Origin: Endocalyx cinctus
Taxonomy: Eukaryota; Ascomycota; Sordariomycetes; Amphisphaeriales; Apiosporaceae
Reading direction: 5' to 3'
DNA: 64,000 bases
NCBI GenBank assembly: GCA_001600455.1
Contig: BCKC01000001.1
Coordinates: 5,916,441-5,980,440, forward strand
Shown: piece after piece, positions 45,721 to 57,700 of the stretch
Numbering within the stretch: position 1 is the stretch's first letter
Layout: each line of letters starts with the position of its first letter
Notes under the pieces: generated by a model
Database searches by the model: none
Told to the model about the DNA's origin: nothing
What the model saw: only the letters and a program-made list of their open reading frames with translations
Made by a program: the position numbers and the translations under genes

Positions 45721-48010
45721 TTTGACGTGTTTGTGATTATTATTTCTTATGGTAATTGTACTTTTTTATTTTCTTGAACGTCTTAAGGAAAAGGAAAAAA
45801 AAAAAAAAAAGGTTAAAAGAGTTTGAAAGAGTAAAATCGTAATATACTTATCCCGATCTATAAAAGACGAGATTAGTGGGTTTAAGTGAAAAAGGTGGTG
45901 TGGATAGGATGTAGGATGAGGTATAGCTGGAGATAAGCAAGAGGTAGAGAGAGGTAAAGAGTAAGAGAATTAGGGGAAAGGTGGAGATCAGATGAAACCT
46001 ATTTCAGACACTCACCTCGACGACGAGAATGAGGGGAATTTTAAAGGTCTTATATCTCAAATTTGAATATTGTTATATTACGTTTTTAATCGAACCAGAT
46101 AATAAAGAAAAAAGAAAGACCGCTACTGGCTAAGGTTAAGATCGGCCGTCGTATTCCGTATTTGAAGGCGCCTGATGACATTAAAAAAAAAAAAAAACAC
46201 TGCCCTTCACGAAGGAACCGGAGTACTGTGTATGTATGTATTCTACGTACTAGACCGAGAATTCGAGACTTAATATCTTACTTAAAACAAATTATCTAAA
46301 TTCTTCACAGGTTTTTAGTGTTTATTCACTTTTCGGTTATGGGTTCTGGCTTCAGTTTTTATACGGCAGTATCTTGAGTACTAGACTCTTAAGTATTTGA
46401 CCAGACTGAATTTGATATATAGTCCTCTGCACAGTAGTATTCTAATACAGTAAGGGTCATAAGCCTTTATATATACATATATAATAATGAGCTATGGGAT
46501 ATGTATCACGGCTATAGTTCATAGATCATAGATGATAGTATACACAGTATATCACGTATCATAATAGCTCGGGGCTAATAGGCTGGTGAACAATAGGACA
46601 GAGTGGACATATGGACATAGCAGCGTATCGTGGAGAAGTACGGCAACAAGGATAACTGCGGAGAAGAGTAGGGCGCGATGTGGAGAATTCCCACGGGGCT
46701 GTACGTATAAACAACCCGTTCGCGCTATAATATAGTACTAATTGTACTATTATACTACTGGATATACTGTGTATATTTCCTAGGCAACTACCTAGGTACC
46801 TAGGTCCACGGGTAGTGATAGTGCTCACGGGTAGTGTACGAACCAAACCAAAGAAAGAAAGAACATGCCACGATAGAATGTAGTGTAATCATCATTACAT
46901 CACCCGTCGTGTTACACAGAAGTAGTAAAGGTAAGCAGGTACTCCGTAAGATATACTCAGATTGACATTGACAAATCCAATGGAAGAAATACGATACACA
47001 AAATCTGCAACGTGATTTGTATTCTCGGATATAACGGAAGGAAAAATGTGACTCTTTCTCTTTCTTTCTCTCCGCTCCTCTCTCCGCGTCTCGAATCCTT
47101 CTTACGTATACTTCTACTCATAAACATATAACCTATGCGAGTATATATTATTGTTTCCCTATATACGGAGTATTTACCGTTAATGAATAGGTACAAAGGC
47201 GGGGGAAAAAGAGAGAGAAAACATTGGTCAATTCATGTTTTAAGTCTTACGTACGTGAAACATCGCATATTCCCAATTCCCTCTAGCAGAGTTATACTCT
47301 CCATTTACTTACCACTTGTGCCGTGCGCAATATAACGTGTATGTAGTATGTACGCCCCGACTTAAGGTGAGAAGGATCAGAATTGAATCATATGGTTGGT
47401 GATTAGATGTGAACGTGACCCAACACCGCCTCCATCGCCGATCCAACCTTACCGTAGTACAAGACGCACCTGATTACTGTGGCAAAAACCCCAACCCTCC
47501 ACTTTCTCCTTTGGGCCATTCAGTTTACCTTATGGAACCCCCCTTTCTGGAACCTTTCTAGAACACTGCCATTTCAAGGCAATCAAACGTCAGCCTGTCA
47601 GCTTGGCTCGACCGATCAGCACTTAAAGTCAGCTTGAAAAACAGCGTTGAATGATCCGATTTATATGGTATAATTGGCCTGAACAAAACACAAAACCTGC
47701 ATACTATTACAGTACAAAATCTTCTATTAGCCTAGTTTAGTGGCTATGCGTCCCGTAAACCGGGCACGATAAGCTGATGAAATCGGAACTGCCCATTTAG
47801 TTCGGCAGGTAACGAAACCCTGATATTCAGCTAATCGTTCTAGCTTCGCTGCACACAGCCTAACTCGACCAATAGATTTCTTAATAAGGACAAAAAAGAG
47901 AAACAGGAAGCATGGTTACAGGGCAAGCGACTACTTCCCCACGTCGTTTGCACAGTCTATACAACCAGCCCTTTTGGCTTCTTGGCGCAACTCCTCCCAT
48001 CTTTCCCTTT
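45721..48010. other. intergenic, 2.3 kb
   Basis: Contains the stomatin-like gene 5' flank (purine-rich, about 45785-45990), AT-rich DNA with CCTAGGTACCTAGG-type motifs near 46783-46804, and the permease 3' flank. No gene recognised; short frames show no family resemblance. Confidence 0.45.
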
Positions 48011-50228
48011 CTAGAACACCGCGTGCAACACACGTCTCCACGCGGGAAAGGCGGCGACGCGTTGGCGGTAGGCGTTCATCTCGTCCCAGTCGAGCTCGCG
48101 ACGGCCGGTATCGACGTCGATCTGGTCCAACTTCAACCAGCCGGTACGCTTCCAGATGTAGCCGATGATGTAGAAGAGGATGACGACGGGCAGGGCCAAA
48201 TAATCCTTGAAGAAACCCTCGGCTGTGTTGAGTTTCTTGCCCGGAGGTGAGACAGCGACGTAGAACTAGTAACATGTTAGACAAAATGTAAAAATAAATA
48301 CCAATTAAGCACAAGAAGTAAAGCAAAGGGGGTGTGCTTTTCTTTCTTCTCTCCGAAATGCTTACCTGAGCAACGAGAACGACGAAAATCAAGAAAATTC
48401 CCAAGTAGGATCCGTAAACACCGCCAACGGCCTTGAAAGGAATCTCGTCCAAGGTGTGGCCGTGGTGAGCCCAGGCGTGTCGGAAACGGATATGAGACAA
48501 GCAGATGGAGCCCCAGGTGAAGAGGGCGGCGAGACCGGACAAAGCTTGCAGCCAGTCGAAGACGGTACCGCCGTCGGAAGCCAAGTTGACGTAGGCGAGG
48601 AGGCCGAAGATGAGGATGATACCGACCGAGAACAGGGGGCGACCGCTGCGGTCGATGTAGGTGAAGACCTTGGGCGCGTATCCTTGCTGGGCCAGGGCGG
48701 TGAGCGTACGGCTACCGCCATAGACACCGGAGACACCGATGGAGACGACGGAAACCAGGATGATGAAGTTCATGAAGTGGTTGAATCCGTACAGGCCGGC
48801 GTACTGGCCGATCAGGACGAAAGGAGAAGCCTCGATGTCGCCGGAACCGCCCGAGTTCAAAAGACGCTCGTCGTTGCTGGGGATAAGGAGACCGACGAAG
48901 AAGAGACCGAGGATGTAGAACCTAAAAAGAAAAAAAAAAAAAAAAAAAAGTTAGAAAAACAATTCTCCTCCTACTACTCAGACACGCGCGTTAAAAAAGA
49001 TCGAGGCTTACAGGGTGATACGCCAGAAGACTTGCTTGATGGCGCCGGGCATCGACCTGGCCGGGTTGGCGGATTCAGCAGCGGCGAGACCGACGAGTTC
49101 GGTACCGGAGAAAGAGAAAGCCGCAGTAACGCTACGTTGCATTCATTGGTCAGTAAAGGCTAATGACGAGACCAAATTCTCGAGGCGGAACAATATGGCC
49201 CAAACTTACAACAGGGAGCAGAAACCCTTCAAACCGTTCTTGAAAGCACCAGGCTCGTACCAGTAGCGGGCGCCCCAGTATTCGGAGTATCGGCCACCCT
49301 CGGGACCACCGCCGAGGACGAGGACCAATGCGATGATGATGAAGATGACGGTAGCGCTAAGTTTCAAGAGCGAGGACCAGAACTCCTCCTCGGCGTAACC
49401 GAGCGTGCCGAATACGTTGACCATGACGATGAAGACGTAAAACACGGTGATCCAGACGGCCGGACTAATCTCGCTATTCCAATACGCGACCGAGAGTGAA
49501 CACACGGTTAATTCCAGAGGAACAACGACGGCCCATTGCAAGACATAATTCCAACCCATAGCGAAACCCCAGGACGGATCGATAAAGCGAACGGAGTACG
49601 TGTAGAAACCACCAGAGACAGGGTACATAATAGCGAGTTCACCGAGAGCGTAGACTATTATTATTATTATTCGAGGGCGGACTTGTTAGGAGGCTTTTGT
49701 TCTTCTCTCTTGTCCATCTGTTTCGAGACCATTGGGCGGGTTAACTTACCGACGTTGAACATCATCACACCGATGATGAGGAAATCAACGAGCAGAAAAC
49801 CAGGACCCTATACGTGCGCGCGCAAAGTTTTAGTTTATAATCACCATCTTCTCTCAAAAACGAGATTCTCGAAAAAAGAGGGATTAGAAAAAGATAAAAA
49901 AAAAATAACGTACACCTTTAGACAGAGCAGCGCCGGAACCGACGAAGAAACCGGCACCGATGGAGCCACCGATGGCGATCATGTGCAGATGGCGGGGCTT
50001 CATGGTACGGTCGAGCTCGACGATGCCTTCTCCGTAGTTGCGCATCTTGAAGGACTCGATGTTCAGGCCATTGCGGGTAGCCCACTTCTCGGAGAGGACG
50101 GCGCCCTCGGGCTCCCGAGATTGCGCGCCGGCGGAGACGGAGGCATCGTACTTGGGGATGCTCGCGCCGCTGGTAACGGCGGTGTCGAACTTCTCGTCCC
50201 CACTCGCGGTGACGTCGGGACTCGACAT
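48011..50228 (-). CDS. amino-acid permease, fungal YAT/GAP family
   Basis: Six exons (50228-49914, 49807-49750, 49654-49210, 49131-49012, 48921-48366, 48265-48011) with phases matching throughout give 582 aa. A hydrophilic cytosolic N-terminus ends in [20 protein letters not shown], the APC signature. About twelve membrane segments follow, with family strings [40 protein letters not shown] and [20 protein letters not shown]. The C-terminus [15 protein letters not shown] is typical of fungal YAT permeases. Role: proton-coupled uptake of amino acids at the plasma membrane; specificity not predictable. The next gene upstream on the same strand is the NRPS-like gene, 4.5 kb away, but a functional link is not shown. 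Confidence 0.93.
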
Positions 50229-51322
50229 GATGATGGACTTTTTTTTTTCCTTCTTTTTTCTCTATATCTCTCTCTCTTTTCTTTTTTTTTTATGTTGTAT
50301 GTCGGAAGAAGAAATTAAAAGTGAAACAAAAAATATTATTCTCTTTAGAAATATTAGTAAGTCTTATAATAGTTTTTACGCACGGGGAGATTTTAAGAAA
50401 ACAGAACCTAGACGAAGCGCCGCTAGAGAGAACCTAGAGCTCTTACCGTCTTCAAAGTTTGGTTGGTTAAGTTTTTGTTGGGTAGATGAACTTACACAAG
50501 AAGGAATACGTCTTAACTATGTAGATAAAAAGAAGGAATACAAGAAGAAGAAAAGGCCCGACGATCACTCTACTTACGTCGAAGATCGGTGTCGGAGTAG
50601 GAGGGAGGGAGGTAGGGAAGAGAAGAGAGGGAGGAGGGGGGTTTTGAAATTGATCATGTCACCTCACGGGGAGACCTGGTCTACATATATATAGTTGAAG
50701 TATATCGTAGTATATACCAAGCAGTTGTGGTTACCAAAAAAGAAAATTAACAAAAATTAAAAATACAACCATGCCAAAGTCAAACCCGCCAAAACCCCAT
50801 GCATTGCACATCTACTTGGTATACTATCTATCGTCCTAACCTAAGTTGTATCTATCTTAGGTGGGAAAGCCGCCGGGGTATTAAAACCAGCTCTCCATAA
50901 AATAATTCAGATAAAATACCTAGCACAAGGGGGATGGATGATCTACTATGCACATGTTTAGGTATTATTTGGGAACACCCTTCTATTCCTTGGCTTGACC
51001 ACTTGGCGTGTTTTTCCTTACGATATATACCTTTAATATACTACGTACCCTATCTACAAGTAAGTGTTTACTACCATTGGGGGAGGGGGGAGGGACCTGT
51101 CCTAAAAAGAAAAACATCGGGCCAGCCGGTTCGAAAAGGGTAATACGCTAGAAAACAAAAGAACAAATAAGCTAATTTGTCGTACGAATGAAAAGAACAA
51201 GAATAAAAAAAAAAAAAATACATAAATCGATAAAATAAGAGGCACCGAATCCACGCCGTGAAGGGTAGGTGGTTGGAAAGGAATGGGGAAGAAGAAGAAG
51301 AAGGATGAGAATAGTGGGACTT
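50229..51322. other. permease promoter and intergenic
   Basis: Pyrimidine/purine-rich 5' flank of the permease followed by AT-rich DNA. No gene recognised. Confidence 0.4.
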
Positions 51323-51417
51323 TTACACGGCGACCCGTATATACGCTAGCGAGGGGGGAGGGGGAAAGAGAGTAACAAAAGTCTTGGAAGTTTTCTTGGC
51401 TAGATACGCGCATTTGT
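51323..51417. repeat. 95-bp direct repeat, copy 1 (left of gap)
   Basis: Identical over 95 bp to 51603-51697 on the other side of the N gap. Sequence beyond both copies is recognisably the same but diverged with indels and ends in a poly-C run on each side. This suggests one genomic locus represented twice by the assembly. Confidence 0.9.
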
Positions 51418-51505
51418 GTGTATAATATATATTTGTATGTATAATACTTTTTTTTTTAAACCAGGTATATATGTATACCAAGTATATATCATGTGCGTAC
51501 GTTGC

Positions 51506-51537
<32 letters not shown>

Positions 51538-51602
51538 NNNNNNNNNNNNNNNNNNNNNNNNNNNNNNNNNNNNNNNNNNNNNNNNNNNNNNNNNNNNNNN
51601 NN
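51538..51602. other. assembly gap (65 Ns) after poly-C run
   Basis: 65 undetermined bases preceded by a run of about 30 C. Homopolymer-associated assembly break. Confidence 0.98.
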
Positions 51603-51697
51603 TTACACGGCGACCCGTATATACGCTAGCGAGGGGGGAGGGGGAAAGAGAGTAACAAAAGTCTTGGAAGTTTTCTTGGCTAGATACGCGCATTTGT
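51603..51697. repeat. 95-bp direct repeat, copy 2 (right of gap)
   Basis: Perfect repeat of 51323-51417. It is followed at 51787-51805 by another poly-C run, mirroring the run before the gap. Confidence 0.9.
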
Positions 51698-54600
51698 AGC
51701 TTTGAGACATGATTGTATGCATAATACTCTTTTTGTTACACCAGGTATATATAAATCCTAACCCTATATCAAGTCCTTTTGATGCCTCCCCCCCCCCCCC
51801 CCCCCGGCTTTATAGGTGAGGTTACCCGGGGCTGAAAAACAAAAAGAAGAAACAGGCGATTCTCGAACTTCTTGGAAAACGCTGATAAGGGAAAAAAGGG
51901 TCAAGGGGGCGTAGTTTAGTTGGTTCGAGGATATGTTGTTTTTTGTTCAGCTTGGTTTTTTTTTTAAACGTGATATGCAAAATAAAATAAAATATATAAT
52001 ATATTTCCTTGGCTTCGTTCCTTCGTGTGTTGAGGTGGTGCGCGTTGTTACGATGGATATACACAGTAGTATACCTACATATACCCGTGGCCGCAAATTG
52101 TTACCATTTCGACGGAAGGTAAACCTGTTTCTCGGGAACGACGATGGTCAGGTCGATCGTACATTATTTTTGGTGATACCTACAACATATACATAGTAGC
52201 ATTATATAATTTCTAGAAATCAATATTGTATTCTTTTCATTCTTTTTTTTTTATTCTTTCTTAGATTATTGAATTATCACCAAAATCCAAAATCCAAAAT
52301 GTCGTGTAACGGTCGACTAAAGAAAGAATTACTAATATCTCTTCATCTCCATCCCCATCCGTATCCGTATCTCAACACCAAGCTTCTCGTAACCAACTTC
52401 TTAAACCCTTGGAATGCCTAGCCATCAAAAAAAAAAAAATAAAATAAAATAACAACAGCCTTTTCGTTTAAGTTGGTAAACGGAAACTTTATCCTGGATC
52501 CTCCTTCCTTTTTATCTTTCTATATCAAATGTACTTTATACATGTTTTTACACAGTAATTTACTCTTTCTTTGATCCTCTTTCCTACTCGCGTAGGTGGC
52601 CAAGGTAGCTAAGCTTTTATAAGATACTTGAAAGTTAAGATATGCAGGCTACGAGTTCTTGGAATACGGAGTATATACTAGGTAATGTAATTATGATGGG
52701 AAAAAAACAACCTCAAGAGAGAGAGAGAGAGAGAGGGAGAGAGAACACGAAAAAAAAAGGGTATGTGCACGGCGCATAGAATCAATCAATCGGTCGGTAT
52801 TCGTGATAGGCAATTTGCCTCGCGAATCACGTCTCGTGTCAGATCATTCAATTTCAACATCACCAGTTCACTTTTATCTTCTCTCTTTCTCGCCTAATTT
52901 AAATTGTTCGAAAAAACGGCTTCTCCATTTATTTTATTCTTCTTTCGCGTTTATTGATTCGTTCTAAAGCTTTTCTCTCTCTCTCTCTCTTCTTAAAAAG
53001 ATCCCTATTTCGTCTATTCTGTATGTCTCTCTTTTACTTTCTTGGCGAATATAGAAAAGTACTTACATATATATGTAAGCATTAAAGAAAGAAGAAGATC
53101 GGCTCCGAAACCGAATTGATTTTTGATAACCTGCCATCTCATTCGTCCATCTGCTTAAAATGAGACAAAGAGAAGCCAAGAAATAAAATATAAAAAAAAA
53201 AAACGGGACGATAAATCGAGCTCAACTTTTCGTTTGTCTCCTTGGTACCAAAGGAAAAAAGCTAGGCTCCTCTTAAAAACCATTTCACGGCCGACCTTCT
53301 GTTCCTGGTAACATCGGGCGGTTTATCCTCCTTCTCGGCGTACATTGGCATTGGCATTGGCATTGGCATTTTGGCATTTTGGTATTTTGGAAAACAACTG
53401 CATGACCGTCCCCCCTCTTCGAATTTACCATCCCGTCTCATTGGAACGAAAGGAAATAAAAGGATTCTCTTGTATGATTTTTGTCTCCTCTTTTTCTTAT
53501 CAGCTAAACGACGGGGCGCCCAGCTTCTTCTTCTTCTTCTCTTTTATATACCAGAAAAAAAAAAGACAGAATTACTATTTGATATGTAAACGGGTAAGAA
53601 AGGTTAATTTATCTTCTTCTTCACAACTACACTTCCTCCCTCTTCTCCTTCCTCCTAGGTCCTAGGTAATACGGCGTAAAGAGAGAATCAAGAGTAGACA
53701 AGAAGAATAAAATCATAGGACTTTTTTCTTACTACCAAGACTTTTTTTTTTTTTTTTCCCAATCTTCCAAGAAGATCCTAAATTTCGTTCGAAAACGAAT
53801 AGGACGCGCCGACGCTGGTCGAAAAAGCACGGATGGAAAGGACCGGTTATTCTTTCTCTTCTCCTTCTCTTATCGCCTTAAAACAAGAGCCCCCCCCCTT
53901 AGACAATTATCCATGTATGCCGAGACATACCGTTGGACTATTTGTTTTTGTCAACACTATTATATATACATTACTTGTACGCTGTATCATTTATTTTATC
54001 CTGGTGTACGACAGGCAAAAAAATAATAATAATGCAGGGTACGGCCCCAAAAAAATCCTTTGGGGTGATAGGTGATAGGGTAGGATCTTTTGGGTATTTT
54101 TTTCCTTGGCTTTCAAACCGTTAACAGAAAAGACCCCTAGTTATTCCCTTTTGTTTTTCTTTTTTTTCTTCCTTTCTTTCCTTCTTCTCGGGTTCCTTAC
54201 GCCATCTTAATATTCATAGCTTCCCCCGTCTCCACGTCAGGTATGGGGAAAAAAAGGTGATGGAATTGGTACGTATAATATGTAGTATATATGGATCTCG
54301 TATATATGTACTATGTAAGGTTCCATGCACTTAGATAAATCTACATATAGGTATCATCTACGCTATCATCTATGACAAGGTAACTTCGTAGATCTCTCTA
54401 TTATTCTCCAGGGGTTTTTTAAGATGAATGAAGGAACTAGTGTAGTATATATATTATATTATATATATACAAAAATAGAGAGGTATATCCAGACTCGTAG
54501 TAAACTTTTTGTACAATGCATGCTATGTTTGGTATATTCAAGGGAGAAAAAAAAAGACTGGAATCCTCCCAAAAATAAAAATAAAAAACGAAAAGAAAAA

Positions 54601-54769
54601 TGATGGAATAGTAGTAATGCCCTTTTTTTGTAAGTGATCTATCCCATCCACCGTCGCTTATCCGTCCGTACCCTTATTAAAAAAAGACAAAAACAAAAGA
54701 AAAACAAAAGAACATTGAGGAAATGCAAAAAAAAAAAAAAAGAATTAATTATCCCACTCCAATTCTCCA
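51698..54769. other. 3-kb intergenic region, simple-sequence rich
   Basis: AT-, CT- and GA-rich DNA with GA tract (about 52721-52745), CT tracts (about 52975-52992), four GGCATT units (about 53347-53372) and many homopolymers. Open frames 53345-53665 and 53833-54075 are low complexity with no family resemblance. It resembles a long leader or non-coding transcript region, but no splice or coding signal supports this. Confidence 0.4.
53344..53371. repeat. ATTGGC hexanucleotide repeat
   Basis: Four tandem ATTGGC-phase units followed by degenerate TTTTGGCATTTTGG units, read directly. Confidence 0.8.
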
Positions 54770-57700
54770 CTATCTGGACAACGTGACGATACCCCCGGCG
54801 GAGCCCGTGCGCGTTGCCTGATCCTGCGATGACGATGACGACGACGACGGCTGCGGCTTCTCGACCGGCTCATCTGCCTCGCTGGTAGAGCTTCCGCTCC
54901 TCACCGTATCCACCGACCCGCTAACTAGGGTCTTCTTGTTAAGGTGGGTTTGATTTTGGGGTTGGGGTTGATGATGATGATGATGATGATGATTATTATT
55001 ATTATTACCAACGCCGCCACCGTTAGCCGTCTGATTAGTACTAGTAATAAGAATAGGAGCCGAGATGGGCGGTATCGCCTTCGTCATCATCATCGGCTGC
55101 TGATTTTGGTTGCTGTTATTATTATCGTAAATATAATTATTCGAGCTGGGTTTGCGGAAATGTATCATATTTCCCCAAGCCGACTCGGTTCTTTTTAAGA
55201 AGCTCCTCTTGTTCCTCAACTTCGTAACCGCTAGAGTGTTGGTAGTAGAGGAGGAAGAGTTAGAGTGAGAATGAGAGTGAGAGTGGGAGTGAGAGTTGGA
55301 GGATGAAGACGAAGAAGAAGACGTGGCCTGTCTCAGGATGAGCTCGTACTGCTGCATCATGGTCGGGTTCCAGATGATGTCCTCCATGGTGAAGACCCTG
55401 GGCGCGAACCCATCGAGCTGGGCGATATGCTCGGTGAAGTAGCGGGCCAGCTCGGCCGCCGGCATCAGCGTCGGCCAGATGGCGTAGAAGGGCACCCTTC
55501 GCGGGTCCGCCGCCGACCCTTCCGTCAGGATCGAGGTCGACTCCTCGTCGCCGAGGATCGAGTCCCACGCGCCCGTGATGAGCGTGTTGATCGCCCGCGC
55601 CCGGTCCGGGTCGACCGACCGCAACGTCGACGGCTGCGTCGACGGTCGCTGCGGCGCCGCCAGCGGGATCTTCATCGTCGGGAGGTTCTGGTTGAGGCTC
55701 CGGAGCGAGACCGGCTCCATCGAGAACGTCGACGTCAGCATCGACACGGTCGAGCACAGCATCCGGAGCGCGTCCTCGACGAACTGCACGTCCACTTTTC
55801 TGCGGCAGAAGCTGATCATGATGCTGACGAACCCGGGTCGCACCGGCACGGCTTTGACGAACAGGTCCGAGTCCTCGTAGTTCGACTCGATCAGGCTGAC
55901 CTTGCAGTTGGCGCCGCCGATGGCGAAGTCGTTCATTTGGTATGCCTGCAGCGGCCGCGCTTGGTACTGGACGACGGTGCTGAACCGCGTCCACGACGGC
56001 CAGGACGTGCACTCCCGCACGATGTCCGTCGTCTGCATCTTCTGGAAGCTGGCGCTGGCGTCGTGCTGGCTCTGGATGCACTTGAAGTACTCGTACGGCG
56101 TGATCGGGATCTCGGGCACGCGCATCCTCACGGGGATCACGTTGTTGACCGGACCGATCACTTCGGGGAACTCTTCCCCTTGAAGCAGGGGAGAGCCCGA
56201 CCCCGAGGAAGAGCGGCGGACGTCGATGAGCTGCCCGAAGACCACGTCGTCGGTGCCAGCCAAATTCGCCAGCACGATGGACCAAGCCCCCTTCAGGATC
56301 GTCTCGAACGTGATCCCCATATCTTGCAGGGAGCCCGTCGGGATCTGATGGCGAACGAAGAACGGGTCCGTGAGAGCGCAGTCGAGCGAGGGCTGCGTGA
56401 CGATCCGCGTCATCGGTGCTTCCCTCAGCAAGTCGCGCCAGTAATCGATCGCTCCCTCGACCCGCGCCTTCTGCGAAGCCCTCATGACGTCGCAGAAGAC
56501 GGGGCCGATGGGGCGGGCCACCTGTGAATGTTCGTCGCGGCCGCAGAATCGCACGAGGTCTCTGACGAGTAGCGGGATGGATGAGTCGTCGTACTGGGCC
56601 CGGGATAGGCGCATCACCAGGACCGAGTTCCGGCCCGCATCTAGAAAATTGAACTTGGTGACGGGCCGTCGGAAGTCGATCGGAAGAGCTTGCTCCGTCT
56701 TGATCAACTTCTTGGAGAGCGTGTTGAGGCGCCAGCCCTGGCATTGCTGTCGCTCGAACTTGGGATGGTACGAGCGGAGGACCGTCTGGTAGATCTGTCG
56801 ACTGTGGTGCACGAAGCAGGTCCTGAGAATAGGGTGCGCGTCGGTTACCATGTGGCACGCATTCTCCAGCTTGCGCCAGTCGATGGGACCGGTGATGTTA
56901 AAGATGAAATACGTGATGTTACCGCGGCTTTGGAGCATACCGGATTCGATGTACATGGTTTGGAGAGAAGACGCCTCCGCCACATCCTCGATCAACTTCT
57001 TATCCGAGCCGATATGAGGAACGACTCTTGTCTTGTCCGCCATCTCATCTAGGGGCTTAGGAGGGTTAGCCTCGTTACCTCTCTTCTTGAATTCTTGATG
57101 TGCCATTGATTCTCCTAGACTGCCGATAGCTCGGCTGCAGATCTCGGACAAAGGTAGGTTCTTAAGGATGTCCACGATAGAGATAGACGTTCCCCTCTGC
57201 CGACAAGCGATGACCAAGTCACGGCTCGTAACCATGTCACCACCCAGACTCACGAATCCGTCGCCCGTACTGATACTGTCTTCTTGAACACCGAGAACGG
57301 TGGCCCATATAGTTCGCATGTACTCTTCAACCTGCGTGAGCGGGAGAGATTTCAGGTTAGTATTTTGTATGTTCTGCGGATCCGGAATATCCGCGAGCGC
57401 CAGCAGGTCTTTTCGCGACAGTCCGGCGATCAGCCTCTGAAGCTTCCGCCTATCGACCTTCAGCGACGGCGTGAGAGGCATGCGTCGGACGGGGATATAG
57501 GCGCCGGGGAGCATGTAGCTCGGCAAGCTTTCCCTTAGGGCCACCGTAGCGGCTTTCTTGGCCAGGAACAGCTTCTCGCGCGTCTCCCGGCTCAGCCTCG
57601 ACAGGCTCTCCCTCCCGCGACCACCGCCGAAGGTGTCCCCGAGCTCGACGAAGGCGGCTAGGATGGGGCGGCAAGTCGGGTCGTTGAAGGCGATCGTCTC

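Noticed and set aside
48266..48365. Open reading through the last permease intron
   Set aside because: Gives a non-membrane tail; splicing at GTAAGC/CTAG restores the family C-terminus.
51920..51950. GTAGTTTAGTTGGTTCGAGG, which resembles tRNA D-loop and T-loop boxes
   Set aside because: The boxes are adjacent instead of about 40 bp apart and no cloverleaf can be folded. No tRNA or rRNA gene was found in the window.
55260..56858. 532-codon frame inside the NRPS-like gene
   Set aside because: Arg/Pro/Gly-rich shadow frame with no domain; the overlapping frame carries the C-domain signature.
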